This document shows positions 1 through 6,881 of a stretch of DNA of 15,312 nt, in pieces. The position numbers were made by a program, and so were the translations under genes. Positions within the stretch are counted from its first letter, which is position 1. Every line of letters begins with the position of its first letter. Source of the stretch: Bacteroidota bacterium (GTDB lineage Bacteria; Bacteroidota; Ignavibacteria; SZUA-365; JAADGX01); the NCBI GenBank assembly GCA_024276335.1, contig JAJRXL010000122.1:1-15312 (forward strand), written 5' to 3'. The notes below the pieces were generated by a model, which worked only from the letters and a program-made list of their open reading frames with translations, made no database searches and was not told where the DNA came from.

Positions 1-1281
1 AACAAGGCGAATGATAACAACCCGGTCTATTCTCCCGACGGAAGGTACATCGCCTACCGGGCCATGGCCCGTCCCGGCTACGAGTCGGACAAGTACGCTC
101 TCATGGTTTACGACCGTAAGAAGAAAGTCACCATCAACCTCACCGACGGCGTGGATCGCTCGGTGGCGGAGATCATCTGGTCCAGGAACGGCAAGGAACT
201 CTTTTTCACCGCCGAAGAAGAAGGCTACCGCGCCCTGTTCCAGGTGCCGGTAAAAGGAGGCGACGTCCTGCGATTACTGAAAGGCGTCGTGCAGATTACA
301 TTCGTCCAGGATCAAACCACGCTGGATCTCGGCACGTACCGTACCAACTTCCAGCTCGCGCCGGACGGCAAGACGTTCGTGTTTCTCGGACAACGCATGA
401 ACTATCCCCCCGAGGTCATGTCCATGCTCTACGACGGAGCGAAAGTTACCGACTTCCGGCAATTGACGTTTACGAACGACGCGCTGCTCCGCCAGTTGGA
501 TCGACCCGCCCCCGAATCGTTCACGTTCAAAGGCGCGCGAAACCAAGAGGTCCAGGGCTGGCTGCTCCGGCCCCCCGGCTTCGAGGAAGGCAGGAAATAC
601 CCCATGCTCTTTCTCGTGCACGGCGGTCCCCAGGGCGCCTGGCGCGACTATTTCCACTACCGCTGGAACCTCCTCCTCTTCTCTTCCTGGGGATACGTGG
701 TCGTTGCCATCAACCCCCGTGGTTCCGTGGGATTCGGTCAGAAATTCACGGACGACATTCGCGGCGACTGGGGGGGCAAACCCTACCAGGACTTGATGAA
801 GGGTCTCGATTACGTGTTGAAGAAATACAAGTTCATCGACAAGAAGCACATCGGCGCCGCCGGGGCCAGCTACGGCGGGTACATGATGAACTGGTTCCTC
901 GGGCATACGAAGCGCTTCAAGGCTATCGTCAGCCACGCCGGGGTGTACAACCTGGTAAGCATGTACGGAGCGACCGAGGAACTGTGGTTCCCCGAGTGGG
1001 AGTTCCGCGGAACCCCGTGGACGAATCCCAAGATGTACGCAAAGTGGTCTCCCCACCGGTTCGCGGCCAGATTCTCGACCCCCACGCTTGTCTCCGCCGG
1101 CGAACTGGACTTCCGCGTGCCGGTGACACAGAGCATGGAACTGTTCACCGCCCTCCAGCGCCGCAAGATCCCGTCAAAGTTCCTCTATTTCCCCGACGAA
1201 GGCCACTTGATCCTGAAACCGCAGAACGCGCGTTTCTGGTACTCCGAGATCCGCAAATGGTTTGACAAGTATCTGAAATAG
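1..1281 (+). CDS. S9 family peptidase (prolyl oligopeptidase/acylaminoacyl-peptidase type), 5' truncated
   Basis: The reading frame is open from base 1, so the gene begins outside the window; 426 C-terminal residues are visible of a family usually 600-700 long. Residues 1 to about 165 are the end of a TolB/WD40-like beta-propeller ('SPDGRYIAY' at the start), which gates substrate access in S9 enzymes. The alpha/beta-hydrolase domain follows, with the oxyanion-side motif HGGPQG, the nucleophile elbow GASYGG (Ser290 in visible numbering), Asp370 in GELDFRVP and His402 in DEGHL. The Ser-Asp-His triad is therefore complete and the enzyme is probably active on short peptides. Whether it is cytoplasmic or exported cannot be told, because the N-terminus is missing. 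An ABC-F gene follows 53 bp downstream on the same strand. Exact specificity (dipeptidyl versus acylaminoacyl) is not resolved. Confidence 0.95.
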   Translation, partial: NKANDNNPVYSPDGRYIAYRAMARPGYESDKYALMVYDRKKKVTINLTDGVDRSVAEIIWSRNGKELFFTAEEEGYRALFQVPVKGGDVLRLLKGVVQITFVQDQTTLDLGTYRTNFQLAPDGKTFVFLGQRMNYPPEVMSMLYDGAKVTDFRQLTFTNDALLRQLDRPAPESFTFKGARNQEVQGWLLRPPGFEEGRKYPMLFLVHGGPQGAWRDYFHYRWNLLLFSSWGYVVVAINPRGSVGFGQKFTDDIRGDWGGKPYQDLMKGLDYVLKKYKFIDKKHIGAAGASYGGYMMNWFLGHTKRFKAIVSHAGVYNLVSMYGATEELWFPEWEFRGTPWTNPKMYAKWSPHRFAARFSTPTLVSAGELDFRVPVTQSMELFTALQRRKIPSKFLYFPDEGHLILKPQNARFWYSEIRKWFDKYLK

Positions 1282-1334
1282 GTCCCGGTAGAGCATCGCC
1301 GGAACGAGATACGGCGTCGGCAAGAACCCGGTTC

Positions 1335-3308
1335 ATGATCGCCCTGCAGAACATATCGGTTCGGTTTTCCGAGACCTTCCTGTTTCAAAACGCCTCCCTT
1401 CACATCGGCACGCGCGACCGCATCGCTATCGTCGGTCCTAACGGGGCTGGAAAAACCACCCTCATGAAAATCATCGCAGGCTTGATAACCCCCGAGTCGG
1501 GAAAAGTCGTCAAGTCGCGCGATACGACAACCGGCTACCTGCCGCAGGACGGCGTCCGCCACTCCGGCCGCTCCTTGTTGGACGAAGCGCTCACGGCCTT
1601 CGCCGATATCAAGGAATTGGAAAAGAAGGCGGAGAGTGTCCGCCGGGAGCTCGAAGAACAGGCCCGCATCCGGCCGGCCGATGATCCTCTCCTCGCCGAG
1701 CTGGCCCACGACCTGGGCGAGATCCAGCACCATCTCGAGCATCGGCGTGCATGGGAAATCGAGACCCGCGCCAGGCAGGTCCTGGCGGGGCTGGGATTTT
1801 CAGAACACGATACCGCGCGCGACACGACGGAATTCAGCGGCGGGTGGCAGATGCGCATTGCCCTGGCCAAGCTCCTGCTCCTCGAGCCGCGGGTACTCCT
1901 CCTCGACGAGCCGACCAACCACCTCGATCTCGAATCGCTGGAATGGTTGGAGGCGGAACTGAAACAATACGACGGCGCGCTGATCCTCGTCTCCCACGAC
2001 AGGCGTTTTATCGACAACATCGTCTCGCGCACGTACGAAATCGACGCCAGGCAGGTCACCGAGTACGCGGGGAACTACAGCTACTACGAAACGGAAAAGG
2101 CGAAGCGCCGACAGCAGGTGGAAGCCCGGTTTGCTCACCAGCAACGTACGATCCGGGAAACGGAACGGTTCATCGAGCGTTTTCGTTACAAGGCGACCAA
2201 GGCCCGGCAGGTACAGAGTCGTATCCGGATGCTGGAAAAGATGGAGCGGATCGAACTCGAATCGGACGAGGGGCACATCCGGTTTCGTTTTCCTTCTCCG
2301 CCACGGCCGGGCACGGTGCTCCTTACACTTGAGCAGGTATCGAAACGGTACGGCGACCTGGAGGTGCTCAAGTGCGTGGATTTGCAGATCGACCGCGGCG
2401 ACCGGATCGCATTCGTGGGCGTAAACGGCGCCGGGAAATCGACCCTGGCCAGGATCATCGCCGGGACGGAACCGGCAACCAGCGGGCGCCGTGTTACCGG
2501 CCACAACCTCGTCATCGCCTATTACGCGCAGCACCAGGCGGACGAGCTCGATCCCGACGCCACCCCTCTCGAAGTCCTTGAGCGATCAGCGAAAGATGAA
2601 ACGAAGGCGCGGCTCCGCACGCTGCTGGGCGGGTTCCTGTTCCAGGGCGACGACGTGTTCAAGAAAATCCGCGTCCTGTCGGGGGGGGAACGCAGCCGTG
2701 TCGCACTGGCGAAAATGCTGCTCTCGTCAGCCAACCTCCTGGTCATGGACGAGCCTTCCAACCATCTCGACATCCGGTCGAAAAGCATCTTGCAGGAAGC
2801 GCTGCTCGCGTACGAAGGTTCCTACATCATTGTCTCCCACGACCGGGATTTTCTGCAACCATTGGTGAACAAGGTCGCTGAATTGGTGAACGGCGACATC
2901 CGCGTGTTTCCCGGCTCGTTCGAGGATTACCTGGAAAAAAAACACCGGGAAAGACAGGACGCGGATTCGACCGCGGAAGACGAGCACACCGGAGAAATCA
3001 AGCGTTCGCAACGGGAAAAAGAGCGGAAGCGCGAGGAAGCGCGGAAACGCAACGAACGCTATCGCAAGCTGAAACCGTTACGCGACGACCTGGCACGAGT
3101 TGAAAGCCGGATAGAGGATCTTGAAACGATGAAGGCGCAGATCGAGGAATCGCTGGCCGATGAAGCCACGTACAAGAACGCCGACAGGGCAAGGGAACTG
3201 AACCGATCGTACAAGGAAACAACGCGAACGCTCGCCGGCCTTTACGAGGAATGGTCGCACGTGCAGGAAGCGATCGACGCAATAGAACGGACGGAGGCGG
3301 AACGTTGA
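1335..3308 (+). CDS. ABC-F family ATP-binding protein (YheS/Uup-like)
   Basis: A 657-residue soluble protein with two ABC ATPase domains in one chain and no membrane segments, the hallmark of ABC-F proteins, which act on ribosomes in the cytoplasm rather than as transporters. Domain 1 has Walker A GPNGAGKT (about 34-41), signature FSGGW (about 167-171), Walker B LLLDEPTNHLD (about 188-198) and the H-loop His221. A charged helical linker at about 250-306 (including RYKATKARQVQSRIRMLEK) is the P-site tRNA interaction motif and resembles that of YheS. Domain 2 has GVNGAGKST (362-370), LSGGERSR (448-455), MDEPSNHLD (471-479) and His502. Residues about 545-655 are a highly charged coiled coil like the C-terminal domain of Uup/YheS. 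The ATG at 1335 has no clear Shine-Dalgarno. A housekeeping translation factor is more likely than an antibiotic-resistance protein, but sequence alone does not decide this. Confidence 0.95.
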   Translation: MIALQNISVRFSETFLFQNASLHIGTRDRIAIVGPNGAGKTTLMKIIAGLITPESGKVVKSRDTTTGYLPQDGVRHSGRSLLDEALTAFADIKELEKKAESVRRELEEQARIRPADDPLLAELAHDLGEIQHHLEHRRAWEIETRARQVLAGLGFSEHDTARDTTEFSGGWQMRIALAKLLLLEPRVLLLDEPTNHLDLESLEWLEAELKQYDGALILVSHDRRFIDNIVSRTYEIDARQVTEYAGNYSYYETEKAKRRQQVEARFAHQQRTIRETERFIERFRYKATKARQVQSRIRMLEKMERIELESDEGHIRFRFPSPPRPGTVLLTLEQVSKRYGDLEVLKCVDLQIDRGDRIAFVGVNGAGKSTLARIIAGTEPATSGRRVTGHNLVIAYYAQHQADELDPDATPLEVLERSAKDETKARLRTLLGGFLFQGDDVFKKIRVLSGGERSRVALAKMLLSSANLLVMDEPSNHLDIRSKSILQEALLAYEGSYIIVSHDRDFLQPLVNKVAELVNGDIRVFPGSFEDYLEKKHRERQDADSTAEDEHTGEIKRSQREKERKREEARKRNERYRKLKPLRDDLARVESRIEDLETMKAQIEESLADEATYKNADRARELNRSYKETTRTLAGLYEEWSHVQEAIDAIERTEAER

Positions 3309-3340
3309 AGCATCCCGCCTCTCATCTGAACAGGACCGAT

Positions 3341-4108
3341 TTACGACCCTGATTTCTTCGCCATTTCGATGAACGGCTTGAAAAGGTCGATCGGAATGGG
3401 GAAGAGCGTTGTGGAGTTATTCTCCGCCGCCACTAGCGCGAGGGTTTGAAGGTAACGCAACTGGAGCGCGGCCGAGTTTTCGCTGAGCACGACGGCCGCA
3501 TCGGCAAGTTTGCGCGAGGCCTGGAATTCACCCTCGGCGGCAATGATCTTGGCCCGCCGTTCGCGCTCCGCTTCCGCCTGCTTGGCCATGGCTCGCTGCA
3601 TCTCCTGTGGAAGGTCAATGTGCTTGACCTCCACCAGACTGACCTTGATACCCCAAGGCTCGGTCTGGGCGTCGATGATTTACTGCAACTGCTTGTTGAT
3701 CTTCTCCCGTTCCGACAACAGCTCGTCCAGCTCGGACTGTCCGAGGATACTGCGCAGGGTCGTCTGCGACAACTGGCTGGTGGCGAACAGGTAATTCTCC
3801 ACTTCCACAATGGATTTCTCCGCTTCCAGTACGCGGAAGTACACCACTGCGCTCACCTTGACCGAAACATTGTCGCGGGTGATCACATCCTGGGGCGGCA
3901 CATCGAGCACGATCGTACGGAGACTGACCTTGACCATGCGATCCACGATGGGAATGAGAAGTATAAGACCGGGGCCTTTCGAACCAATTAAACGTCCCAG
4001 TCGGAATACGACGCCGCGTTCGTATTCGCGCAGAACGCGGATAGCGCTGGCCAGGAGAATGATGACGAAGGTAATGACTATTCCAAGAATACCGGATCCT
4101 GATTCCAT
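3341..4108 (-). pseudogene. Slipin/stomatin-like SPFH protein, interrupted by an in-frame TAA
   Basis: Read through, the frame gives 255 codons, the normal length of a bacterial slipin. It has one N-terminal membrane segment (about 7-25), an SPFH/band-7 domain starting near REYERGVVFRLGR, the conserved stretch PWGIKVSLVEVKHIDLP, an Ala/Glu-rich helix (AKQAEAERERRAKIIAAEGE) and a hydrophobic C-terminal patch (LFPIPIDLF). Codon 143 is TAA, between KINKQLQ and IIDAQTEPWG. Most relatives have Glu or another polar residue there, so one base change explains it. Both sides remain in the same frame with good conservation, so there is no frameshift. Start 4108 was chosen for AGGAGG four bases upstream. 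The gene lies 90 bp downstream of nfeD, the usual slipin partner order, and converges on the ABC-F gene with a 32-bp gap. It may be a recent pseudogene, a base error, or give a 142-residue truncated product. Confidence 0.9.
3680..3682 (-). other. Premature TAA stop inside the slipin gene
   Basis: The plus-strand bases are tta, read as TAA on the minus strand, with CAG before and ATC after. It lies exactly 16 codons, in the same frame, upstream of the GTG at 3634 that opens the downstream slipin fragment. TAA serves as the normal terminator of the same gene (3341) and of the small gene ending at 13822, so TAA is not reassigned in this genome. Confidence 0.9.
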
Positions 4109-4112
4109 GAAT

Positions 4113-4119
4113 CCTCCTT
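4113..4119 (-). promoter_or_regulatory. Ribosome binding site of the slipin gene
   Basis: Minus-strand AAGGAGG lies four bases before the ATG at 4108. This strong site decides the start against a longer open frame reaching to 4195, whose extra residues look like non-coding translation. Confidence 0.75.
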
Positions 4120-4198
4120 TGAATCGAGTGTATGACAATGACGATCTGTGGCTAATCGAGTCTTGGCCGACATGTACGGCACGACCTTGGATCACGCG

Positions 4199-5503
4199 TT
4201 ACGGTTCTTTTTTCGCCACGATTAGAAGAAGGTTCTTCACCGCGCGCACGACGACTTCCTCGTTTTCGGCAATCTCGCCTGTTTCCGCCACGGCGTTCCA
4301 GTACTCACCGTGGATAAGAACTTTCCCCCTCGGCGCCAGCTTTTCCACCACGAGGCCTGTTTCACCGACCAGTCCTTCTTTCCCCGTGGTCGGCTTACGG
4401 CGCATGGCCTGGATCCCCTTGCCTACCACGAAGAGGAAGAATGCCGCCGTATAAGCGGTTACGGTGATGATGACGCTGAGCGAAATGGTCATGACATCCA
4501 TGCCCTCCGGTGTGTCGATAAGCATAAGCGAACCCATAAACAAGGCGATGACTCCCCCGATCGAAAGGATACCATGACTGACGATTTTAATTTCGAGTAT
4601 GAATAAAATTATTCCAAACAGGATAAGGGCGAGGCCGGCGTAATTCACGGGAAGAGTGTTCAGGGAGTAAAAAGCAAGTATCAGGCTGATGCCTCCCACC
4701 ACGCCAGGCAAGACGGCACCCGGGTTATAGAGCTCGAAAAACAAGCCGTAAATACCCAGCATCATCAGGATGTAGGCGATGTTCGGGTCGCTGAGGATGT
4801 CCAGGATTTCTTCCTTGAGCGTCATCTCCCTCCGCGCGATGTCCGCGTCCGCGGTGCTCAGGGCAACCGTTCCGGCGGCGGTTTCCACAGAGTCGCCGTC
4901 AACGGTAGCAAGCAGCTCCTCCAGGTTGCCTACCACGAGATCGATGACGTTCTTCTCCAAGGCTTCGGTCTCCGTCAGGGAGACGCTCTCCCGCACCGCC
5001 AACTCCGACCAGTCGATGTTACGCCCGCGTTTTTCCGCGATGGTGCGGGCGAACGCCGCCGCGTCGTTCGTGACCTTTGTCATCATGATGTTGGTGGAAT
5101 CCTCCACGTCGCCGCCCTGCCCGAAGACCGGGTGCGCGGCGCCGATGTTGGTGCCGGGCGCCATGACGGCGACGTTGGCCGCAAGGGTGATGAACACCCC
5201 TGCGGATGCGGCTTGTCCCCCGCGGGGCGTCACGTACACGATGACGGGAATATGAGCGGAAAGAAAAGCGGATACGATGTCGCGAGTGGATTGCAGAAGA
5301 CCGCCCGGGGTGTTGAGCTCCAGGACCAGCGCGGCATCGCCCGCTTTTTGGGCGTCATCGAGGGCATCGATGATGTACGACGCGGAAGCGGGGTTGATAC
5401 TCCCGTCCACGGTTATGACGGTGACGCGCGATTGAGCTGGTACAAACGAGGAGAAAGCCAGCACGCAGACCGCAACGCTCGTGACAAACACCATTCCTCG
5501 CAT
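4199..5503 (-). CDS. nfeD: NfeD family membrane-bound serine protease (ClpP class), long form
   Basis: A 434-residue protein with the three parts of long NfeD proteins. Residues 1-24 are a signal peptide ending ...VPAQS. Residues about 25-235 are a ClpP/SppA-like serine protease domain, with LNTPGGLL and the nucleophile motif GQAASAGV (Ser100). Lys143 in MTKVTNDA matches the spacing of the catalytic Lys in the Pyrococcus homologue PH1510 (Ser97/Lys138). Residues about 243-362 hold four to five hydrophobic membrane segments, and about 375-430 form the NfeD OB-fold domain (from GLVGETGLV). The start at 5503 is supported by AAGGAGA seven bases upstream; an ATG at 5509 lies too close to that site. 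The slipin gene follows at 90 bp. In archaea the homologous protease cleaves its partner stomatin near a hydrophobic C-terminal patch, and the same role is inferred here. Here the protease is intact but the slipin is interrupted. Confidence 0.95.
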   Translation of the reverse strand: MRGMVFVTSVAVCVLAFSSFVPAQSRVTVITVDGSINPASASYIIDALDDAQKAGDAALVLELNTPGGLLQSTRDIVSAFLSAHIPVIVYVTPRGGQAASAGVFITLAANVAVMAPGTNIGAAHPVFGQGGDVEDSTNIMMTKVTNDAAAFARTIAEKRGRNIDWSELAVRESVSLTETEALEKNVIDLVVGNLEELLATVDGDSVETAAGTVALSTADADIARREMTLKEEILDILSDPNIAYILMMLGIYGLFFELYNPGAVLPGVVGGISLILAFYSLNTLPVNYAGLALILFGIILFILEIKIVSHGILSIGGVIALFMGSLMLIDTPEGMDVMTISLSVIITVTAYTAAFFLFVVGKGIQAMRRKPTTGKEGLVGETGLVVEKLAPRGKVLIHGEYWNAVAETGEIAENEEVVVRAVKNLLLIVAKKEP

Positions 5504-5510
5504 GAACATC

Positions 5511-5517
5511 TCTCCTT
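5511..5517 (-). promoter_or_regulatory. Ribosome binding site of nfeD
   Basis: Minus-strand AAGGAGA lies seven bases before the ATG at 5503. It favours that start over ATG 5509 (one base away) and over an upstream extension of the frame to 5587, which lacks signal-peptide character. Confidence 0.7.
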
Positions 5518-5623
5518 GATGACCGAAATACCCGCTTGCCAAGGTAGTGTACGGAATCCCGGAAGGACTTTCAAGTACCGGGCACACGGGGATACTATCA
5601 GCGTTGTTTCAACGACGCCGTTC

Positions 5624-6334
5624 CTACCTGCTGTGCAAAAACAGGTACCGGACAAAAGGCTCCATGGTGGTAAAAGCATCCGCGGTTTCACGGAGAAAAG
5701 CTCCGTCAAGGATTCTTTCCGCGGGAAAAGTCACGCTGACCAGGAACTGCTTGTGCCGGAGCAGGTCCTCCGCCGGGTGTCCCGCTTCGTAACCGCGGGG
5801 CAGCCTGCTCAGCTTTTCACCCTGGAGATTGCCGAACAGGTCTCGGAATTTTTTCCGGGCGAGTATTTTTCTGAATTCCGGAAACCCGGTTGCCAGAGCC
5901 GCCCGGAGTGTCTTCAATTTCGATAAGTCCGGCATCCACCACCCACCGCCGATGAAGACGGTACCGGGCTCGATGTGCAGGTAGAATCCCGGATCGTGAT
6001 TCCTGTGGCCGCCGGAGAAAGTAAACGCCGCTGCCTGGTGCGTCTTGTACGGGCTCTTGTCCTTTGAGAACCGTATGTCGCGGTAGATCCTGTACATGGA
6101 TTTCTTGGGATCGATGTCGAGGTCGGGAATGCTGCGATGAAGTCGTTCGCGCAGGTGGAACAGGAACGTCTCCATGGGAAACTTCACGTTCTCGACGTAC
6201 CGCGCCTTATGGTCGTTGAACCAGGTCCTGTTGTTGTTGCGCTTGAGGCTCCGGAAGAACGACAGCGCATCGGCGGGAAACCCTTCGAACGGTGGGTACT
6301 CGTATTCATGAAACGGGTTGATCTTTCGAGCCAT
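5624..6334 (-). CDS. DUF2461 (TIGR02453) family protein
   Basis: A 236-residue protein that I recognise as DUF2461, a widespread family without an established function. Family features are visible in order: GFPADALSFFRSLKRNNNR with TWFNDHKARY after it (about 18-47), the conserved block MYRIYRDIRFSKDKSPYKTH (about 80-100), GFYLHIEPG with GGGWWMPD (about 115-135), and the C-terminal stretch SRLPRGYEAGHPAEDLLRHK (about 175-195). There is no signal peptide or membrane segment, so it is probably cytoplasmic. The ATG at 6334 is preferred because GGAGGT lies seven bases upstream; a GTG at 6343 overlaps that site. nfeD follows 120 bp downstream on the same strand, so co-transcription is possible but not shown. 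No catalytic role is assigned. Confidence 0.9.
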   Translation of the reverse strand: MARKINPFHEYEYPPFEGFPADALSFFRSLKRNNNRTWFNDHKARYVENVKFPMETFLFHLRERLHRSIPDLDIDPKKSMYRIYRDIRFSKDKSPYKTHQAAAFTFSGGHRNHDPGFYLHIEPGTVFIGGGWWMPDLSKLKTLRAALATGFPEFRKILARKKFRDLFGNLQGEKLSRLPRGYEAGHPAEDLLRHKQFLVSVTFPAERILDGAFLRETADAFTTMEPFVRYLFLHSR

Positions 6335-6341
6335 GGTTCTC

Positions 6342-6347
6342 ACCTCC
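6342..6347 (-). promoter_or_regulatory. Ribosome binding site of the DUF2461 gene
   Basis: Minus-strand GGAGGT is seven bases from the ATG at 6334 and overlaps the alternative GTG start at 6343, which argues for the ATG. Confidence 0.75.
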
Positions 6348-6482
6348 GGACCCCTAAAAGAACAAATCTAAGCAAAAACACACAACGGCAAAAGGTGGAT
6401 GACCGGATTGGAAAATCAGACCACGTGGAGTAAGTAAAAAGTCCTCCAGGCCGAGGTGAAAGGTAAGAGGAATGGACTAAAT

Positions 6483-6494
6483 AGAACGTGTAGG
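6483..6494 (+). repeat. Direct repeat AGAACGTGTAGG, copy 1
   Basis: A 12-bp sequence that recurs exactly at 6524-6535, with a 41-bp offset. Copy 1 leads into a GGGGTC/GACCCC hairpin; copy 2 leads into a different sequence (AGAGACCTC). Confidence 0.75.
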
Positions 6495-6510
6495 GGGGTC
6501 TCCTGACCCC
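6495..6510. repeat. Short perfect hairpin GGGGTC-TCCT-GACCCC
   Basis: A six-base stem with a four-base loop, all perfectly paired. No T-run follows on either strand, so it is not called a terminator. Confidence 0.6.
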
Positions 6511-6514
6511 GAAT
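6503..6514 (+). repeat. Direct repeat CTGACCCCGAAT, copy 1
   Basis: A 12-bp sequence that recurs exactly at 6581-6592. Interleaved with the AGAACGTGTAGG repeat, it suggests a partly duplicated and then diverged unit. Confidence 0.75.
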
Positions 6515-6523
6515 CGTCTAATC

Positions 6524-6535
6524 AGAACGTGTAGG
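6524..6535 (+). repeat. Direct repeat AGAACGTGTAGG, copy 2
   Basis: Exact second copy of the 12-mer at 6483-6494. Confidence 0.75.
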
Positions 6536-6580
6536 AGAGACCTCTTTACCCAGCTTTTCGGGTTTACTCCGTTCTTTGAG

Positions 6581-6592
6581 CTGACCCCGAAT
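6581..6592 (+). repeat. Direct repeat CTGACCCCGAAT, copy 2
   Basis: Exact second copy of the 12-mer at 6503-6514. Confidence 0.75.
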
Positions 6593-6641
6593 TGGCGGAT
6601 TGAACCACAGACCACGAACGACAGACCACAAAGAAGAACGT

Positions 6642-6669
6642 TTGAACATTCCAACGTTGGAACGTTCAA
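6642..6669. repeat. 28-bp near-perfect palindrome centred on AACGTT
   Basis: Two 14-base arms meet with no loop, and 13 of 14 pairs match; the single mismatch is A6648 opposite C6663. The outer arms read TTGAAC/GTTCAA and the inner core is TTCCAACGTTGGAA. This could be a cruciform, a dimeric protein-binding site or a fragment of a dispersed intergenic repeat. Confidence 0.75.
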
Positions 6670-6795
6670 CTTGCTCTCAAGCAGGGCCAAATTCCAAATC
6701 TCATTTCATATTTCAAATTCTGGAACCAACAAGGGAAAAGTGTCAGATTCGATATCGATTTCGATTTCGACAACGAGCGACAGAATCGAAAATCT

Positions 6796-6821
6796 CCCCT
6801 TCCCCTTGTCCCCCGGTCCCC
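6796..6821 (-). other. Putative G-quadruplex motif downstream of the tricorn gene
   Basis: The minus strand has four G-runs of 4, 5, 4 and 4 separated by loops ACC, ACAA and AA. This meets the standard four-tract rule with short loops, and with runs of four or more rather than the minimal three. The G-rich strand is the coding strand of the tricorn gene, so the motif would be present in its 3' RNA about 60-85 bases beyond the stop codon. A functional role is inference. Confidence 0.65.
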
Positions 6822-6881
6822 TTGTCTCTTTGTCCGCTCTTCCCGTTGTCTGCGTATCACGCTCATCACGGGTTTATTCGT

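Larger units (their letters stand above)
6344..6881. other. 538-bp non-coding patchwork between the DUF2461 gene and the tricorn gene
   Basis: No convincing gene lies here; the open frames present are low-complexity translations without family features. The stretch holds short direct repeats (AGAACGTGTAGG and CTGACCCCGAAT, each twice), ACAGACCAC twice with a 14-bp period, a near-perfect palindrome (6642-6669), a TCGATT-type simple repeat (about 6746-6770) and a C/T-rich tract (about 6794-6854) that forms a G-quadruplex motif on the other strand. It contains the 3' region of the tricorn transcript and the promoter of the DUF2461 group. No promoter box could be named with confidence. Confidence 0.7.

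Noticed and set aside
274..1056. A 260-codon minus-strand open frame
   Set aside because: Antisense to the S9 peptidase, whose triad and hydrolase motifs are complete.
3446..3991. A 181-codon plus-strand open frame across the slipin stop site
   Set aside because: It is the antisense of a clearly recognisable SPFH protein, and no motif is seen in its own translation.
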